Positions 8,203 to 16,860 are shown, numbered from the stretch's first letter. The stretch is 64,000 nucleotides of DNA from Bog-756 sp050014755 (GCA_050014755.1 JBEKCS010000009.1:1-64000); one strand, 5' to 3'. Numbers and translations are program-made. Notes: generated by a model from the sequence alone, not told the origin.

Positions 8203-10532
8203 GCGACCACCCGCAGTACTTCCTCGAGCGTGGTCTCTCCGTCGATCGCCTTTCGCAGTCCGGCCTGGCGGAGGGCGACCATCCCCTGGCTGACGGCGAG
8301 GCGGTGGATGTCCTCCACCGAACCTCCTTCGATGATCATGCGTTCGACCTCCTCGGTCATGGGCATCAATTCGGCGAGGGCGAGCCGCCCCCGGTAGCCG
8401 GTCTGCGAGCATGCGGAGCAGCCGACGGATCGGTAGAACTCGTGCAGTGTCCCCAGTTGCTCCACTTCGGCGATCGTCCAGCCGGCCGCGCTGATGTCGG
8501 CCTCGGTAGCGTCGTAGGGCTGCTTGCAGTGCATACACAGTCGGCGGGCCAGACGCTGGGCCACCACACCGGAGAGGGCTGACGTGACCAGGAACGGTTC
8601 GATGCCCATCTCGATGAGCCGCATGGGCGTGGCCGATGCGCTGTTGGTGTGCAGAGTGGCGAGCACCATGTGACCGGTGAGTGCGGCCTCGATGGCGATC
8701 GAGGCCGTCTCCTTGTCGCGGATCTCCCCCACCAGGACGATGTCGGGGTCGGAGCGCAGGATGGCCCGGAGGGCCCCGGCGAAGGTGAGGCCGGCCTTGA
8801 CGTTGAGCTGGACCTGGTTGACGCCCTTCAGGGGGACCTCGACCGGGTCCTCGACGGTGATGATGTTCTTCTCGGTCGAGTTGAGGGCCGTCAACGTGGT
8901 GTAGAGGGTCGTCGACTTGCCCGATCCGGTCGGGCCGCTGACCAGGATGGTGCCGTAGGGCTTGGTGTACAGATTCTCGTACTTCTCGAGCATTTCGGGA
9001 TCGAAGCCGAGCTCGGCGAAACCGAGTACCACGCTCGACTTGTCGAGTACCCGCATGACGATCTTCTCGCCGTAGATGGTGGGGAGTGTCGCCATCCGGA
9101 GATCGATGCCCTTGGCCCCCACATTGAGGGAGATCCGGCCGTCCTGCGGCACCCGGTGCTCGGCAATGTTCATGTCGGCCATGACCTTGAGGCGGGTGGT
9201 CACCGCTCCGGCGATCGTCTTGGGTCCCGTCGAAACGTCGTGGAGCACACCGTCGATGCGATACCGGATCCGGAGGTCCGTAGCCGTCGGCTCGATGTGG
9301 ATATCGGACGCCCTCTCGTTGAGCGCCTGGAGGATCAGGAGGTTCACGTACCGGACGATCGGGGCCGTCTCGGTGCCCGTCTGGATGTCGTCGACACCAT
9401 TGTCCTGGGCACCACCCTCGATCCCGAGTGAAGCTTCCATGGCCATGTCGGCCGCGTCGCCACTGCTGAACGCGCGCCCGATGTACGCGCTGATCTGGCT
9501 ACGCGTGGCCACCACGACGATGAAGTTGCTGCCGAGGATGGTCCGCAGGTCGTCCATGGCGAAGACGTCGGTCGGATTGGAGGACGCCACCACCGGTACG
9601 CCGCCGTCCAGTGCGATGACCATCACGTTGTGATGACGCGCCGTCGTCTCGGGGATCACGTCGGACACCGTGAGGTCGACGCCGACCGTGTCGAGGTCGA
9701 CGAACTGCAGGCCCATCTCCTCGGCCATCCCCCACATCAGGTCGCCTTCGGTCACCAGCTTCTGATTGGTGAGGATCCGGGCGATGCTGGCCCCGGTGAG
9801 CCGGTGCTCCTCGAGCGCCAGGTTCATGGCGTCGAGGGAGACCCGGCCACCATCGACCAGAGCCTTCGCCAGGGGCGGAAACCCGCTGGTGTCCGAGTCG
9901 GTCGACACCGGGCTGTCCGGGTGCAGGTCGTGGTAAGTAGCGACGGCCTCGGCCACCAGATCGGCTGCGTCGGCGTCGGGGACGTCCAGTCCGGCGAGCG
10001 GATCAGCCGTGGCCGTTTCCGCATCCCCCTCGAGGGAAAGCGCCAGGGCGGCGAGGTCGTCGGCGGGTGCCAGAACCGGTGTCCCCGGCTCGCTCGCGAC
10101 CGGGCGCTCGAGAAGGGGCAGTGCCGGCAGGGTGCCGGTCTGGGTCACCTCCGCCAGGGCCCGGTCGAACGCGTCCACCGTCGCATCGGACCCAGCGCCG
10201 CCGCCCGCGGCAGATGCCTCGGTCGGCCACGATGAATCCTTGTCGAACATCAACTGGATGTACTGATCGATCTGCTCGGGGGCGGCGGCGACCGAGATGA
10301 AATCCCTGCCCAGCAACGCGCGGATGGAGTCCATGGCGAACAGGTCGTCAGGATCAGCCGTGGCGATGACCGGTGTGCCGAACTTCCGTTTGACGGCGAC
10401 GACCCGGTGGTGACGTGACAGGTCGGCCGGCAGGATCGCGGCCGCAGCCGGATCGACGCCATAGGCGTCGAGATCCACGAACTCGATCCCGCGCTCGCCC
10501 GCCACGTACCTGGGGGTTTCCACGTCGCTCAT
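8199..10532 (-). CDS. pilB: Type IV pilus extension ATPase PilB/GspE family
   Basis: A 777-residue ATPase powering pilus assembly. It carries two MshEN-type modules: a first that seems to lack its initial helices (FVDLDAYGVDPAAAAILPAD, ~15-100) and a complete second (~225-355, with FVDLDTVGVD and FAMDDLRTILG). The ATPase core has Walker A GPTGSGKSTTLY near 534, VEDPVEVPL, RSDPDIVLVGEIRD and the zinc-binding CMHC...CSAC pairs (~664 and ~709) typical of extension ATPases. ATG 10532 gives a start just before the first recognisable domain. It is first in the pilB-pilT-pilC operon and diverges from the PilD-like gene. Confidence 0.9.
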   Translation of the reverse strand: MSDVETPRYVAGERGIEFVDLDAYGVDPAAAAILPADLSRHHRVVAVKRKFGTPVIATADPDDLFAMDSIRALLGRDFISVAAAPEQIDQYIQLMFDKDSSWPTEASAAGGGAGSDATVDAFDRALAEVTQTGTLPALPLLERPVASEPGTPVLAPADDLAALALSLEGDAETATADPLAGLDVPDADAADLVAEAVATYHDLHPDSPVSTDSDTSGFPPLAKALVDGGRVSLDAMNLALEEHRLTGASIARILTNQKLVTEGDLMWGMAEEMGLQFVDLDTVGVDLTVSDVIPETTARHHNVMVIALDGGVPVVASSNPTDVFAMDDLRTILGSNFIVVVATRSQISAYIGRAFSSGDAADMAMEASLGIEGGAQDNGVDDIQTGTETAPIVRYVNLLILQALNERASDIHIEPTATDLRIRYRIDGVLHDVSTGPKTIAGAVTTRLKVMADMNIAEHRVPQDGRISLNVGAKGIDLRMATLPTIYGEKIVMRVLDKSSVVLGFAELGFDPEMLEKYENLYTKPYGTILVSGPTGSGKSTTLYTTLTALNSTEKNIITVEDPVEVPLKGVNQVQLNVKAGLTFAGALRAILRSDPDIVLVGEIRDKETASIAIEAALTGHMVLATLHTNSASATPMRLIEMGIEPFLVTSALSGVVAQRLARRLCMHCKQPYDATEADISAAGWTIAEVEQLGTLHEFYRSVGCSACSQTGYRGRLALAELMPMTEEVERMIIEGGSVEDIHRLAVSQGMVALRQAGLRKAIDGETTLEEVLRVVA

Positions 10533-10681
10533 GCGTGCACCATCGGCAGACTGGAGGCCAAGATTGAATGGGATTCCACATCGGCCCGTCGTGCCAGCTC
10601 CGACCAGTAAGGTGGCCCACTCCACGGACCAGGAGGGCCAGGCATCAGGATGCAGTTCCCCGCGACCCTATGCGGCATGAA

Positions 10682-10699
10682 ACCCCTGTTCACAGGGGT
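10682..10699. promoter_or_regulatory. Perfect palindrome in the divergent pilB/pilD-like promoter region
   Basis: Arms ACCCCTGT and ACAGGGGT, no mismatch, TC centre. It lies roughly in the middle of the 245-nt gap between the divergent pilB and PilD-like genes. Candidate operator; a hairpin at the RNA level is also possible. Confidence 0.4.
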
Positions 10700-10777
10700 C
10701 CCTTCCGCACGATCCCGGGGAGGGGCCACCGCCCGGTGGAGGGCCGCCGGCACGGCCGTCGGAAGGGTCCCGCGTCG

Positions 10778-11593
10778 ATGACCACCGGGGCAGGGTCACA
10801 CGTGGGTCTCGTCATCGCCGTAGCGGCGCTGGTCGGACTGTTCGTCGGCTCCTTCCTGAACGTGGTCGTCTACCGGGCCCCGCTCGGACTCTCGGTATCC
10901 ACTCCGCGCTCGTTCTGCCCCACCTGCGACCGCCGGCTCGCGTGGTGGGAGAACGTCCCGCTGGTCTCGTGGGCGGCACTTCGGGGGAGGTGCCATACAT
11001 GCCACGAGCCGATCTCCGTCAGATACCCGTTGGTCGAGGCGACGACGGCTGTGGCCTTCGCCCTGGTCGCCTGGGCCTGGCACGGATCGTCCCTGTCCGC
11101 CGGTTACTGCGTCCTGGCCGCCACGGCGATCGCCACCGCCCTCATCGAGGTCGGAGGGACGCGGGCGCCGCTGTCGGTCGCCGCGACCGGTGGGGCCCTA
11201 GGGCAGCTGCTGGTGGTGGCAACCGCTGCATGGCTCGAACGGTGGGCCGTCCTCGGCTGGTCGTTGGCCGGCCTGGTCGCCGGTTCCCTCGTGTTCGCTG
11301 TCCTCCGGGTCCGCGACCCGGACTGCCGGGACCCGCGGGGTCACGGCCGCACCCTCCTTCCGGTCGCCGGGTGCTGGCTCGGCGGGCTGGGTGCCAGACC
11401 CGCGGTGGCCGGCCTGGCCGGTTGGATCCTTGCCGCCTTCGCCTGCCTCGTCGTGCTGTGGATCCTGACCCGGCGACACCGGTCGACCGGCGCCGGTTCG
11501 GGTCACGGAGGGTGGATCCGGTCCATCGCGTCGATTCCCCTGGTCACCGGGATCGTCGTGGCCATGGCGGTGTCCCTCACCGTTGCAGGGTGA
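10778..11593 (+). CDS. PilD-like prepilin peptidase homologue lacking both catalytic aspartates
   Basis: A 271-residue polytopic protein. The N-terminal A24 'DiS_P_DiS' domain is intact: GSFLNVVVYRAPLG, then CPTC and CHTC zinc pairs separated by WWENVPLVSWAALRGR. The C-terminal protease half keeps the membrane layout but not the active site. Where active enzymes have an Asp-containing segment ending in Pro-Asp, this protein reads LIEVGGTRAPLSV, and where they have the GxGD motif it reads RGHGRTLLPVAGCWLGG, with Arg for Asp. The fold and position in the pilus cluster fit PilD, but proteolysis is doubtful. It might retain only the N-methylation-associated domain. ATG 10778 immediately precedes the first membrane helix. 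Confidence 0.75.
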   Translation: MTTGAGSHVGLVIAVAALVGLFVGSFLNVVVYRAPLGLSVSTPRSFCPTCDRRLAWWENVPLVSWAALRGRCHTCHEPISVRYPLVEATTAVAFALVAWAWHGSSLSAGYCVLAATAIATALIEVGGTRAPLSVAATGGALGQLLVVATAAWLERWAVLGWSLAGLVAGSLVFAVLRVRDPDCRDPRGHGRTLLPVAGCWLGGLGARPAVAGLAGWILAAFACLVVLWILTRRHRSTGAGSGHGGWIRSIASIPLVTGIVVAMAVSLTVAG

Positions 11594-11599
11594 TCCACC

Positions 11600-11605
11600 T
11601 ACGAT
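11600..11605 (+). promoter_or_regulatory. -10 element before the leader mini-ORF and response regulator
   Basis: TACGAT begins 7 nt after the stop of the PilD-like gene and lies 6 nt before an ATG at 11612. The spacing matches the leaderless pattern seen elsewhere in the window. Confidence 0.4.
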
Positions 11606-11611
11606 GGTTCC

Positions 11612-11674
11612 ATGGGCCGCGCCACGCCGAGCGATCCATCCCCGATCGGACCACCGGACCCAGGTGACCGGTGA
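11612..11674 (+). CDS. Possible 20-codon proline-rich leader peptide overlapping the response-regulator start
   Basis: Starts ATG 6 nt after TACGAT and ends in TGA at 11672-11674, which overlaps the GTG of the response regulator (11671) by 4 nt (GTGA). Six of 20 residues are proline, including one PP pair. Leaderless initiation followed by stop/start coupling would make the regulator's translation depend on this peptide. No conservation can be checked here, so this is a proposal; the alternative is that it is untranslated leader. Confidence 0.3.
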   Translation: MGRATPSDPSPIGPPDPGDR

Positions 11675-12372
11675 CCGGGCCCGGCAAGGACCTCCGGACC
11701 GTCATCGTCGACGACCACGAGCTGCTCCGGTCGGGCACGCGGGGGATCCTCGAGGAGGCATCGGGGTTCACCGTCGTCGGCGAGGCCGCTGACGCCGAGT
11801 CGGCCCGACAGGTCGTGGCGGAAACCATGCCCGACCTGGTCATCACCGACATCCGCCTACCGACGGTCAACGGGATCGACCTCGCCTCCCAATTGGTGGA
11901 CGACCACCCCGGACTCGTGGTGGTCATCCTCAGCGCCTACGACGACGACCACTACGTACGTGCAGCGATGGCCGCGGGGGTCGCCGGCTACCTGCTCAAG
12001 ACCATGCCGAGCCACGAGCTCGTTGTCGCGTTGCGGGACGCCTGCGAAGGACACGGTGGGCTGGGCCTGGGCGGGATGCCGCAGGGCCGGGGGGAGAAGG
12101 ACCCGACCGGTGCGACCACGGAGACGGACGAGCAGCTGACCGCCCGCGAGGCGGAGGTGGTGGGTCTGGTCGCACGGGGGATGTCGAACAAGGCCATCGC
12201 CCGGCAGCTGGGGATCAGTACGCGGACGGTGGAAGGACACCTCAACCACGTCTTCGACAAACTGGGCATCCTGTCGCGGACCGAGTTGGTCCACTTCGCA
12301 CTGGCCAACCGCCACTTCGCGCGGGATGCGCCGGTTGGCGAGAGTCCCGTCGGCCCGGACGGGACGCAGTGA
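11671..12372 (+). CDS. NarL/LuxR-type response regulator
   Basis: A 233-residue protein with a receiver domain at ~9-130 (VDDHELLR acidic pocket, phosphoacceptor Asp60 in DLVITDIRLP, switch residues in ILSAYDDDHY, Lys in YLLKTMP) and a LuxR-type DNA-binding domain at ~155-215 (LTAREAEVVGLVARGMSNKA, TVEGHLNHVFDKLG). A Gly-rich linker separates them. The GTG start is inferred from the domain boundary. The stop overlaps the histidine kinase start by 4 nt (GTGA), so the two form one operon. Its location between pilus gene blocks suggests pilus control, but no target is proven. Confidence 0.88.
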   Translation: MTGPGKDLRTVIVDDHELLRSGTRGILEEASGFTVVGEAADAESARQVVAETMPDLVITDIRLPTVNGIDLASQLVDDHPGLVVVILSAYDDDHYVRAAMAAGVAGYLLKTMPSHELVVALRDACEGHGGLGLGGMPQGRGEKDPTGATTETDEQLTAREAEVVGLVARGMSNKAIARQLGISTRTVEGHLNHVFDKLGILSRTELVHFALANRHFARDAPVGESPVGPDGTQ

Positions 12373-13928
12373 GCGGGCCCGCTGCAGGCCCCGCCAGCGA
12401 GAGCGTCCGGCGAGTCCGTCGGTCGGGAGTCCCCACCGCCCGCAACCCGTGGACCGACTCACGCTTTTGGGTGCTCGAGATCGTGGTTCTCGCCCTTTCG
12501 TTGATGCGCCTGGCCCTCACGGTCGCGTTCAACCTCGCTCCCGACCAGCTCGTCCTCGAGGTCTCCACTGTCACCATCTTCGTCGTCCCGGTCGTCGTCG
12601 CCTCTCTCGAGTTCGGACTGTCGGGCGCGCTGTTCACCGTGGCCTGGGTCTTCGTGCTCTGCATCCCCCGGCTCACCGAAGCCGCCGCTCGACACGAGAC
12701 GTCTGCCCTCTGGGTCGAGGTGCTCCAGCTGGCGCTCCTCGCCGTCATCGCCGTGCTGATCGGCCAGCGTGTATCCGCGGCAAGCGTCTCGCGGGAGGCG
12801 ACCGACGCCGCCCGCGAGGCTCGACTACGAGCCGAACGTCTCTATCAGGAGATGTTCGAGTCCAACCAGTCGCCGATCCTCATCGTCGACTCGGACGGCT
12901 ACGTGATCGATTCGAACGCGTCGGCCGACCGGGCGTTCGTCACCGGAACAGGCCTCACCGGGCGAACGTCTGTCGACGGTGGGCCTCTGCCCTTCCCTCG
13001 CCTCGTCGACGTCATCGGACCGGAGGCGGCTGCGCTCGTCCTGACCAGGCTGGTCTCGGACGTCGACGGGAGCAACGGACCACCGGGGAACTCGGACGGC
13101 GCCGTCGGCGACGGCGACGAGCGCGTACCGCCGGTAGCATTCGAGATCGACGGGCAACCGGTCCTCTACCGCCCGACGGCGACCCTGGTCGGCAGACCGG
13201 GGTCCGACCGTCGCATGCAGGTGATCTTCGAGGACGTGACCGCCGAGACCCGGCGCCACGATCTGATGGAGGCATACGCCGGCCACGTAGTGCTCGGGCA
13301 GGAAGAGGAGCGCCGGCACATCGCCCAGGAGCTCCACGACGGGCCATTGCAGACCCTCATCCACCTGTGCCGCCAGATCGACTCGCTCGACACCGGTCCG
13401 GGTCAGACCGCAGAGGCCGCACCGTCGCTCGCATCGATGCGGACCACCGTCGAGGAGACGATCGCCGAGCTCCGGTCGATCGCCCGCGGGCTCCGTCCGT
13501 CGGTACTGGACGACCTCGGCCTGGTTGCCTCCATCAACCAGGTGCTCACCGAGGCCAGCGGGCGCCAGGGATTCGATGGCCGGTTCGAGGTGATCGGGAC
13601 GGTCCGCCGCCTCCCCTCCTCGGCCGAACTGGCCCTCTTCCGTATCGCCCAGGAGGCCATCACCAACGTCGAGAGGCACGCCAGCGCGCACCAGGTGTCC
13701 GTGTTGCTCGAATTCGCCGATGGCGGGATCCGGCTTCGGGTCGAGGACGACGGCGAAGGATTCGACCGGGACCGGCAACGACGCGAGGACGAGGGACAGT
13801 CCCAGGGCTTGCCGGGGATGGGCGAACGGGCCCGCTTGATCGGTGGGCGCCTCCGGATCACCTCCCAGGTCGGAGCGGGTACCACGGTCGAGGCATCGAT
13901 CCCCACGAGCGCCCTCGGCACCCGGTGA
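12369..13928 (+). CDS. Membrane sensor histidine kinase of the NarX/DesK (HisKA_3) type
   Basis: A 519-residue kinase. Residues ~35-140 contain about four membrane helices and almost no extracellular loop, so it probably senses within or near the membrane. A short coiled linker leads into a PAS-like domain (~155-290; SPILIVDSDGYVIDSNASAD). The dimerisation helix carries the phospho-His in RRHIAQELHDGPLQTL (~322), followed by GLRPSVLDDLGL and a HATPase_c domain with EAITNVERHA (N box), DDGEGF (G1) and GLPGMGERARLIGG. It is cognate to the response regulator whose gene overlaps its start. Confidence 0.88.
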   Translation: MSGPAAGPASESVRRVRRSGVPTARNPWTDSRFWVLEIVVLALSLMRLALTVAFNLAPDQLVLEVSTVTIFVVPVVVASLEFGLSGALFTVAWVFVLCIPRLTEAAARHETSALWVEVLQLALLAVIAVLIGQRVSAASVSREATDAAREARLRAERLYQEMFESNQSPILIVDSDGYVIDSNASADRAFVTGTGLTGRTSVDGGPLPFPRLVDVIGPEAAALVLTRLVSDVDGSNGPPGNSDGAVGDGDERVPPVAFEIDGQPVLYRPTATLVGRPGSDRRMQVIFEDVTAETRRHDLMEAYAGHVVLGQEEERRHIAQELHDGPLQTLIHLCRQIDSLDTGPGQTAEAAPSLASMRTTVEETIAELRSIARGLRPSVLDDLGLVASINQVLTEASGRQGFDGRFEVIGTVRRLPSSAELALFRIAQEAITNVERHASAHQVSVLLEFADGGIRLRVEDDGEGFDRDRQRREDEGQSQGLPGMGERARLIGGRLRITSQVGAGTTVEASIPTSALGTR

Positions 13929-14052
13929 ATCGCGCCTCGGAGGAGATTGCAATACGGGTTGCACGGCTGTTTCCCAGATGAGAGCCGGTCACCGGTCTAC
14001 AACTGTCACTGAACCGACACAAAAAAGAGGCGGGGTTCCAAGGTTGGCGTGC

Positions 14053-14058
14053 GATACT
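14053..14058 (+). promoter_or_regulatory. -10 element of a probable leaderless promoter
   Basis: GATACT lies 6 nt before the GTG at 14065; no ribosome binding site is present between them. Confidence 0.35.
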
Positions 14059-14064
14059 GCCGAC

Positions 14065-14361
14065 GTGGAAGAGATCGTCATCGAATCGTGCCACAGCACG
14101 TGGATCATCGATCGTGCCAACTCGAGGTTCCGGCGCGTGGTGAAGTCAGCACACCGTACGAGCGCGCCCGTCTCCACCGAGTGGCAGCCGTGCTACGGAG
14201 TCGAGATCGACCCGCTCTCGGAGTCGTTCGTCGTCCTGCTCAATCCCGAGGGCACCCGGCTGCTCCGCAGTTGGCGCCACGTGGAGCACTGTTCGCAGTG
14301 CGGGGGCGAGGCCACGTCTGAGCTTTCGTTGCGCGACCTGCGCTCCGCCGTCCGCAGCTGA
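14065..14361 (+). CDS. Small conserved-looking protein of unknown function
   Basis: A 98-residue soluble protein starting VEEIVIESCHSTWIIDRANS (GTG start). It has scattered aromatic residues and a C-terminal CxxC (HCSQCGGE), with another Cys at 9 and one in PCYGVEI, so it might bind a metal or use thiols. The pattern SFVVLLNPEGTRLLRSWRH looks like beta strand followed by an amphipathic helix. I do not recognise the family. The GTG is favoured because the frame upstream looks non-coding and a -10-like GATACT lies 6 nt before it. It stands alone between the kinase and the convergent moaC. Confidence 0.6.
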   Translation: MEEIVIESCHSTWIIDRANSRFRRVVKSAHRTSAPVSTEWQPCYGVEIDPLSESFVVLLNPEGTRLLRSWRHVEHCSQCGGEATSELSLRDLRSAVRS

Positions 14362-14399
14362 CCCGAGCGGTAGGAGCAAACGGTCCGGTCCGCCCGCTC

Positions 14400-14885
14400 C
14401 TACAGGGTCGGCTCCCGCTTCCACTGCCCCGAGGTCCCACCGGTCTTCTCCCACAGCATGAGATGTCCGATGCTCATGGTCCGGTCTGCGGTCTTGCACA
14501 TGTCGTAGACGGTCAGGGCGGCGATGGCGCACGCGGTCATGGCTTCCATCTCGACGCCCGTCCTGTCGACAGTTTCGACCTTCGCCTCCACCTCGACGTA
14601 GTCGTCGCCGATGGTGAAGTCGACCTGGACGGAACCGACCAGCAGCGGGTGGCACATCGGCACCAGATCGGCCGTCCGCTTGGCCGCCTGGATGCCGGCG
14701 ACCCGTGCCGCGGCGAGCACGTCGCCCTTGGTGATGGCGTTGTTGGCCACCTGTGCCGTGGTCTCCGGCTTCATGGCCACCCGGCAACGGGCCAGCGCCC
14801 GCCGCAACGTCGCCTCCTTGGGCGACACGTCGACCATCCGCGCCCCTCCGAACGGATCAAGGTGGCCCAAACTGCGGTCGGTCAC
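14400..14885 (-). CDS. moaC: Cyclic pyranopterin monophosphate synthase MoaC
   Basis: A 161-residue enzyme of molybdenum-cofactor synthesis. With MoaA it converts GTP, via a cyclic hydro-GTP intermediate, to cyclic pyranopterin monophosphate. Recognisable blocks are GGARMVDVSPKEAT, KGDVLAAARVAGIQAAKRT, LVPMCHPL, VETVDRTGVEMEAMTA and AALTVYDMCKTADR, spanning the whole family length. The GTG start at 14885 has GAGGGGAG about 8 nt upstream. The gene diverges from the FmdB-like gene; TAGACT hexamers on each strand in the gap could be the two -10s. No other moa or mog gene is in the window. Confidence 0.93.
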   Translation of the reverse strand: MTDRSLGHLDPFGGARMVDVSPKEATLRRALARCRVAMKPETTAQVANNAITKGDVLAAARVAGIQAAKRTADLVPMCHPLLVGSVQVDFTIGDDYVEVEAKVETVDRTGVEMEAMTACAIAALTVYDMCKTADRTMSIGHLMLWEKTGGTSGQWKREPTL

Positions 14886-15005
14886 TGTGTGCTCCCCTCG
14901 TTCACTTGCCCAGTCTACGGGAGCACGTGGTCCGGGTACGGCATTGGCACTCGCTCGGGTAGACTGCCAACTGAACGACGCCCCGGACCGGAAGGAACAC
15001 CGCGC

Positions 15006-15395
15006 GTGCCCACCTACGAATATCGCTGCGACCACTGCGCGAAGAACTTCGACGTCGTGCAGTCCTTCCACGACGACCCGTTGGCCGAGTGCCCCACCTG
15101 CGGGTCGCCCGTGCGCAAGGTGTTCGGCAGTGTCGGCATCGTGTTCAAGGGCAGCGGCTTCTACAAGACCGACAGCCGTTCCGGGAGCGGATCGGCGAAC
15201 GGGGGCGCCGATGCCACCACTCCGGCAGCGGCGGCAACTGCCGACAGCGGCTCGAACGGCGCCGATGCCGGCTCGGGTGCCGGCTCGGCGGACAAGACGC
15301 CCGCCAAGGCCCCGGACCCGACGCCGGCCAAGGCTCCGGCCACCACCGCTCCGGCGTCCGGGGGCACCGGGGGCTTGTCGACCACGTCCGACTGA
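15006..15395 (+). CDS. FmdB-family zinc-ribbon protein
   Basis: A 129-residue protein. The first ~60 residues form the FmdB zinc ribbon: PTYEYRCDHCAKNFDVVQSF, then ECPTCGSPVRKVF and the usual GIVFKGSGFYKTDS end. The rest is a low-complexity Ala/Pro/Gly/Ser/Lys tail (TPAKAPDPTPAKAPATT) with no fold expected. FmdB proteins were named from formamidase regulators; the actual role is unclear, possibly nucleic-acid or ribosome related. The GTG start follows GGAAGGAA. It lies divergent from moaC and upstream of pilT but has its own TAGACT at 14959-14964. Confidence 0.85.
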   Translation: MPTYEYRCDHCAKNFDVVQSFHDDPLAECPTCGSPVRKVFGSVGIVFKGSGFYKTDSRSGSGSANGGADATTPAAAATADSGSNGADAGSGAGSADKTPAKAPDPTPAKAPATTAPASGGTGGLSTTSD

Positions 15396-15453
15396 GAAAC
15401 GGCGGGGGCACCACCCGGAGGCACTCCGGCCCTGCCCGATTCGGATGGATGGC

Positions 15454-15491
15454 GACCACTCTCCGAAGTGCTAGGTCCGCGAAGAGTGGTC
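15454..15491. repeat. Inverted repeat upstream of pilT
   Basis: Perfect 9-bp arms GACCACTCT (15454-15462) and AGAGTGGTC (15483-15491) with a 20-nt spacer. The right arm ends 3 nt before the TACAGT hexamer of pilT. It could be an operator spanning the -35 region or the terminator of the upstream FmdB gene. Confidence 0.45.
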
Positions 15492-15494
15492 ATG

Positions 15495-15500
15495 TACAGT
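15495..15500 (+). promoter_or_regulatory. -10 element of a probable leaderless pilT promoter
   Basis: TACAGT lies 7 nt before the pilT ATG (15508) and no ribosome binding site fits. Confidence 0.5.
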
Positions 15501-15507
15501 AGTTGCA

Positions 15508-16620
15508 ATGGACATTTCCGATCTCGACCGCCTCCTGACCGAGCTCGGGGAGCTCGACGGTTCCGACCTCCACATCAAGGCCGGTGCGCCACCCCGGATG
15601 CGGGTCGCCGGGGCACTGCGCACACTCGTGGACGAGCCGGCGTTCACCGCCGACGAGACGCGGACGATCGCTGAGGCGATGATGACCGAGCCGGTCAAGG
15701 AGACCTTCAACACCCGTCACGAAGCCGACTTCGCGTACAGCGTCCGCGGCGTCGGGCGGTTCCGGGTGAACGCCTACTTCCAACGCTCCTCGGCCGCGCT
15801 GGCCATCCGGCGCGTGCGGCCGACGGCGGCCACGACAGACGAGCTCAGCCTTCCACCGGTCGTGTCGCAGCTGGCCGACGAGATGCGCGGGCTCGTCCTC
15901 GTCACCGGCCCGACCGGTTCCGGCAAGACCACCACGCTCGCCGCCATGATCGACCACATCAACCACAAACGGTCGTGTCACATCGTGACCATCGAGGACC
16001 CGGTCGAAGTACTGCACAAGGACGACCTTGCTGCCATCGACCAGCGCGAAGTCGGTTTCGACACCGACTCGTTCTCGTCGGCCATGCGGGTCGTCCTGCG
16101 CCAGGACCCCGACGTGATCCTGGTCGGCGAGATGCGCGACCAGGAGACGGTCGCCGCCGCACTGGGTGCCGCCGAAACAGGCCACCTCGTCTTCTCGACG
16201 CTCCACACGATCAACGCCACGGAGACGATCAACCGGATCGTGGACTTCTTCCCACCGCACCAGCAGTCCCAGATCAGGCTGAGCCTGGCCGGCTCACTGC
16301 AGGGCATCATCTGCCAGCGGCTGATCCCCACCGTCGAGGGCCACGACCGGGTGCCGGTCCTCGAGGTCCTCGTCGTCAACGGGAGGATCCAGCAGGCCAT
16401 CATCGACCCGCTGCTGACGGGCGACATCGAGTCGATCGTGGCCGACGGCGCCTATTACGGAATGGTCACGTTCGACCAGTCACTCGCCGCACTGCTTGCC
16501 GACGGCCGGATCTCGCTCGCCGAGGCGATGGCGACGGCGAGCAACCCGCACGACCTCAAGGTCATGCTCGAGCGCCAGGGGATCCTTCAAACCGGCTCGT
16601 TCGTACCCCAGCCCGGCTGA
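15508..16620 (+). CDS. pilT: Canonical twitching-motility retraction ATPase PilT
   Basis: A 370-residue hexameric ATPase with the normal PilT length and order: N-terminal PAS-like domain (GSDLHIKAGAPPRMRVAG), RGVGRFRVNAYFQR, Walker A GPTGSGKTTTLA, VTIEDPVEVLH, Asp box RQDPDVILVGEMRD, His box FSTLHT and the GSLQGIICQRLIP segment. It would depolymerise the pilus. This is the second PilT-type ATPase of the window; the other, at 6556, carries an additional N-terminal domain. It is followed after 240 nt by pilMN, probably with a separate promoter. Confidence 0.92.
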   Translation: MDISDLDRLLTELGELDGSDLHIKAGAPPRMRVAGALRTLVDEPAFTADETRTIAEAMMTEPVKETFNTRHEADFAYSVRGVGRFRVNAYFQRSSAALAIRRVRPTAATTDELSLPPVVSQLADEMRGLVLVTGPTGSGKTTTLAAMIDHINHKRSCHIVTIEDPVEVLHKDDLAAIDQREVGFDTDSFSSAMRVVLRQDPDVILVGEMRDQETVAAALGAAETGHLVFSTLHTINATETINRIVDFFPPHQQSQIRLSLAGSLQGIICQRLIPTVEGHDRVPVLEVLVVNGRIQQAIIDPLLTGDIESIVADGAYYGMVTFDQSLAALLADGRISLAEAMATASNPHDLKVMLERQGILQTGSFVPQPG

Positions 16621-16860
16621 GTTTCCGTCCCGGCACCAGGCCGGCTCAAGGTGGCGCGGCTCCCTTCCGATAGTCCAACTACGGCACCAAAGCCATGAAA
16701 TGCATTGGTATTCCACCATCGACCGGAGACCACGAATGACAGTTTTGACGTTGCGTCCAGGGGTCGACGTGACTGACGCCGACTTCCAGGCTGATACTGA
16801 CACCTCCTGCGCCCGCCAGCAGCATGAGGCCTGCGCCACTTCGACCATGGGAGACGAACC

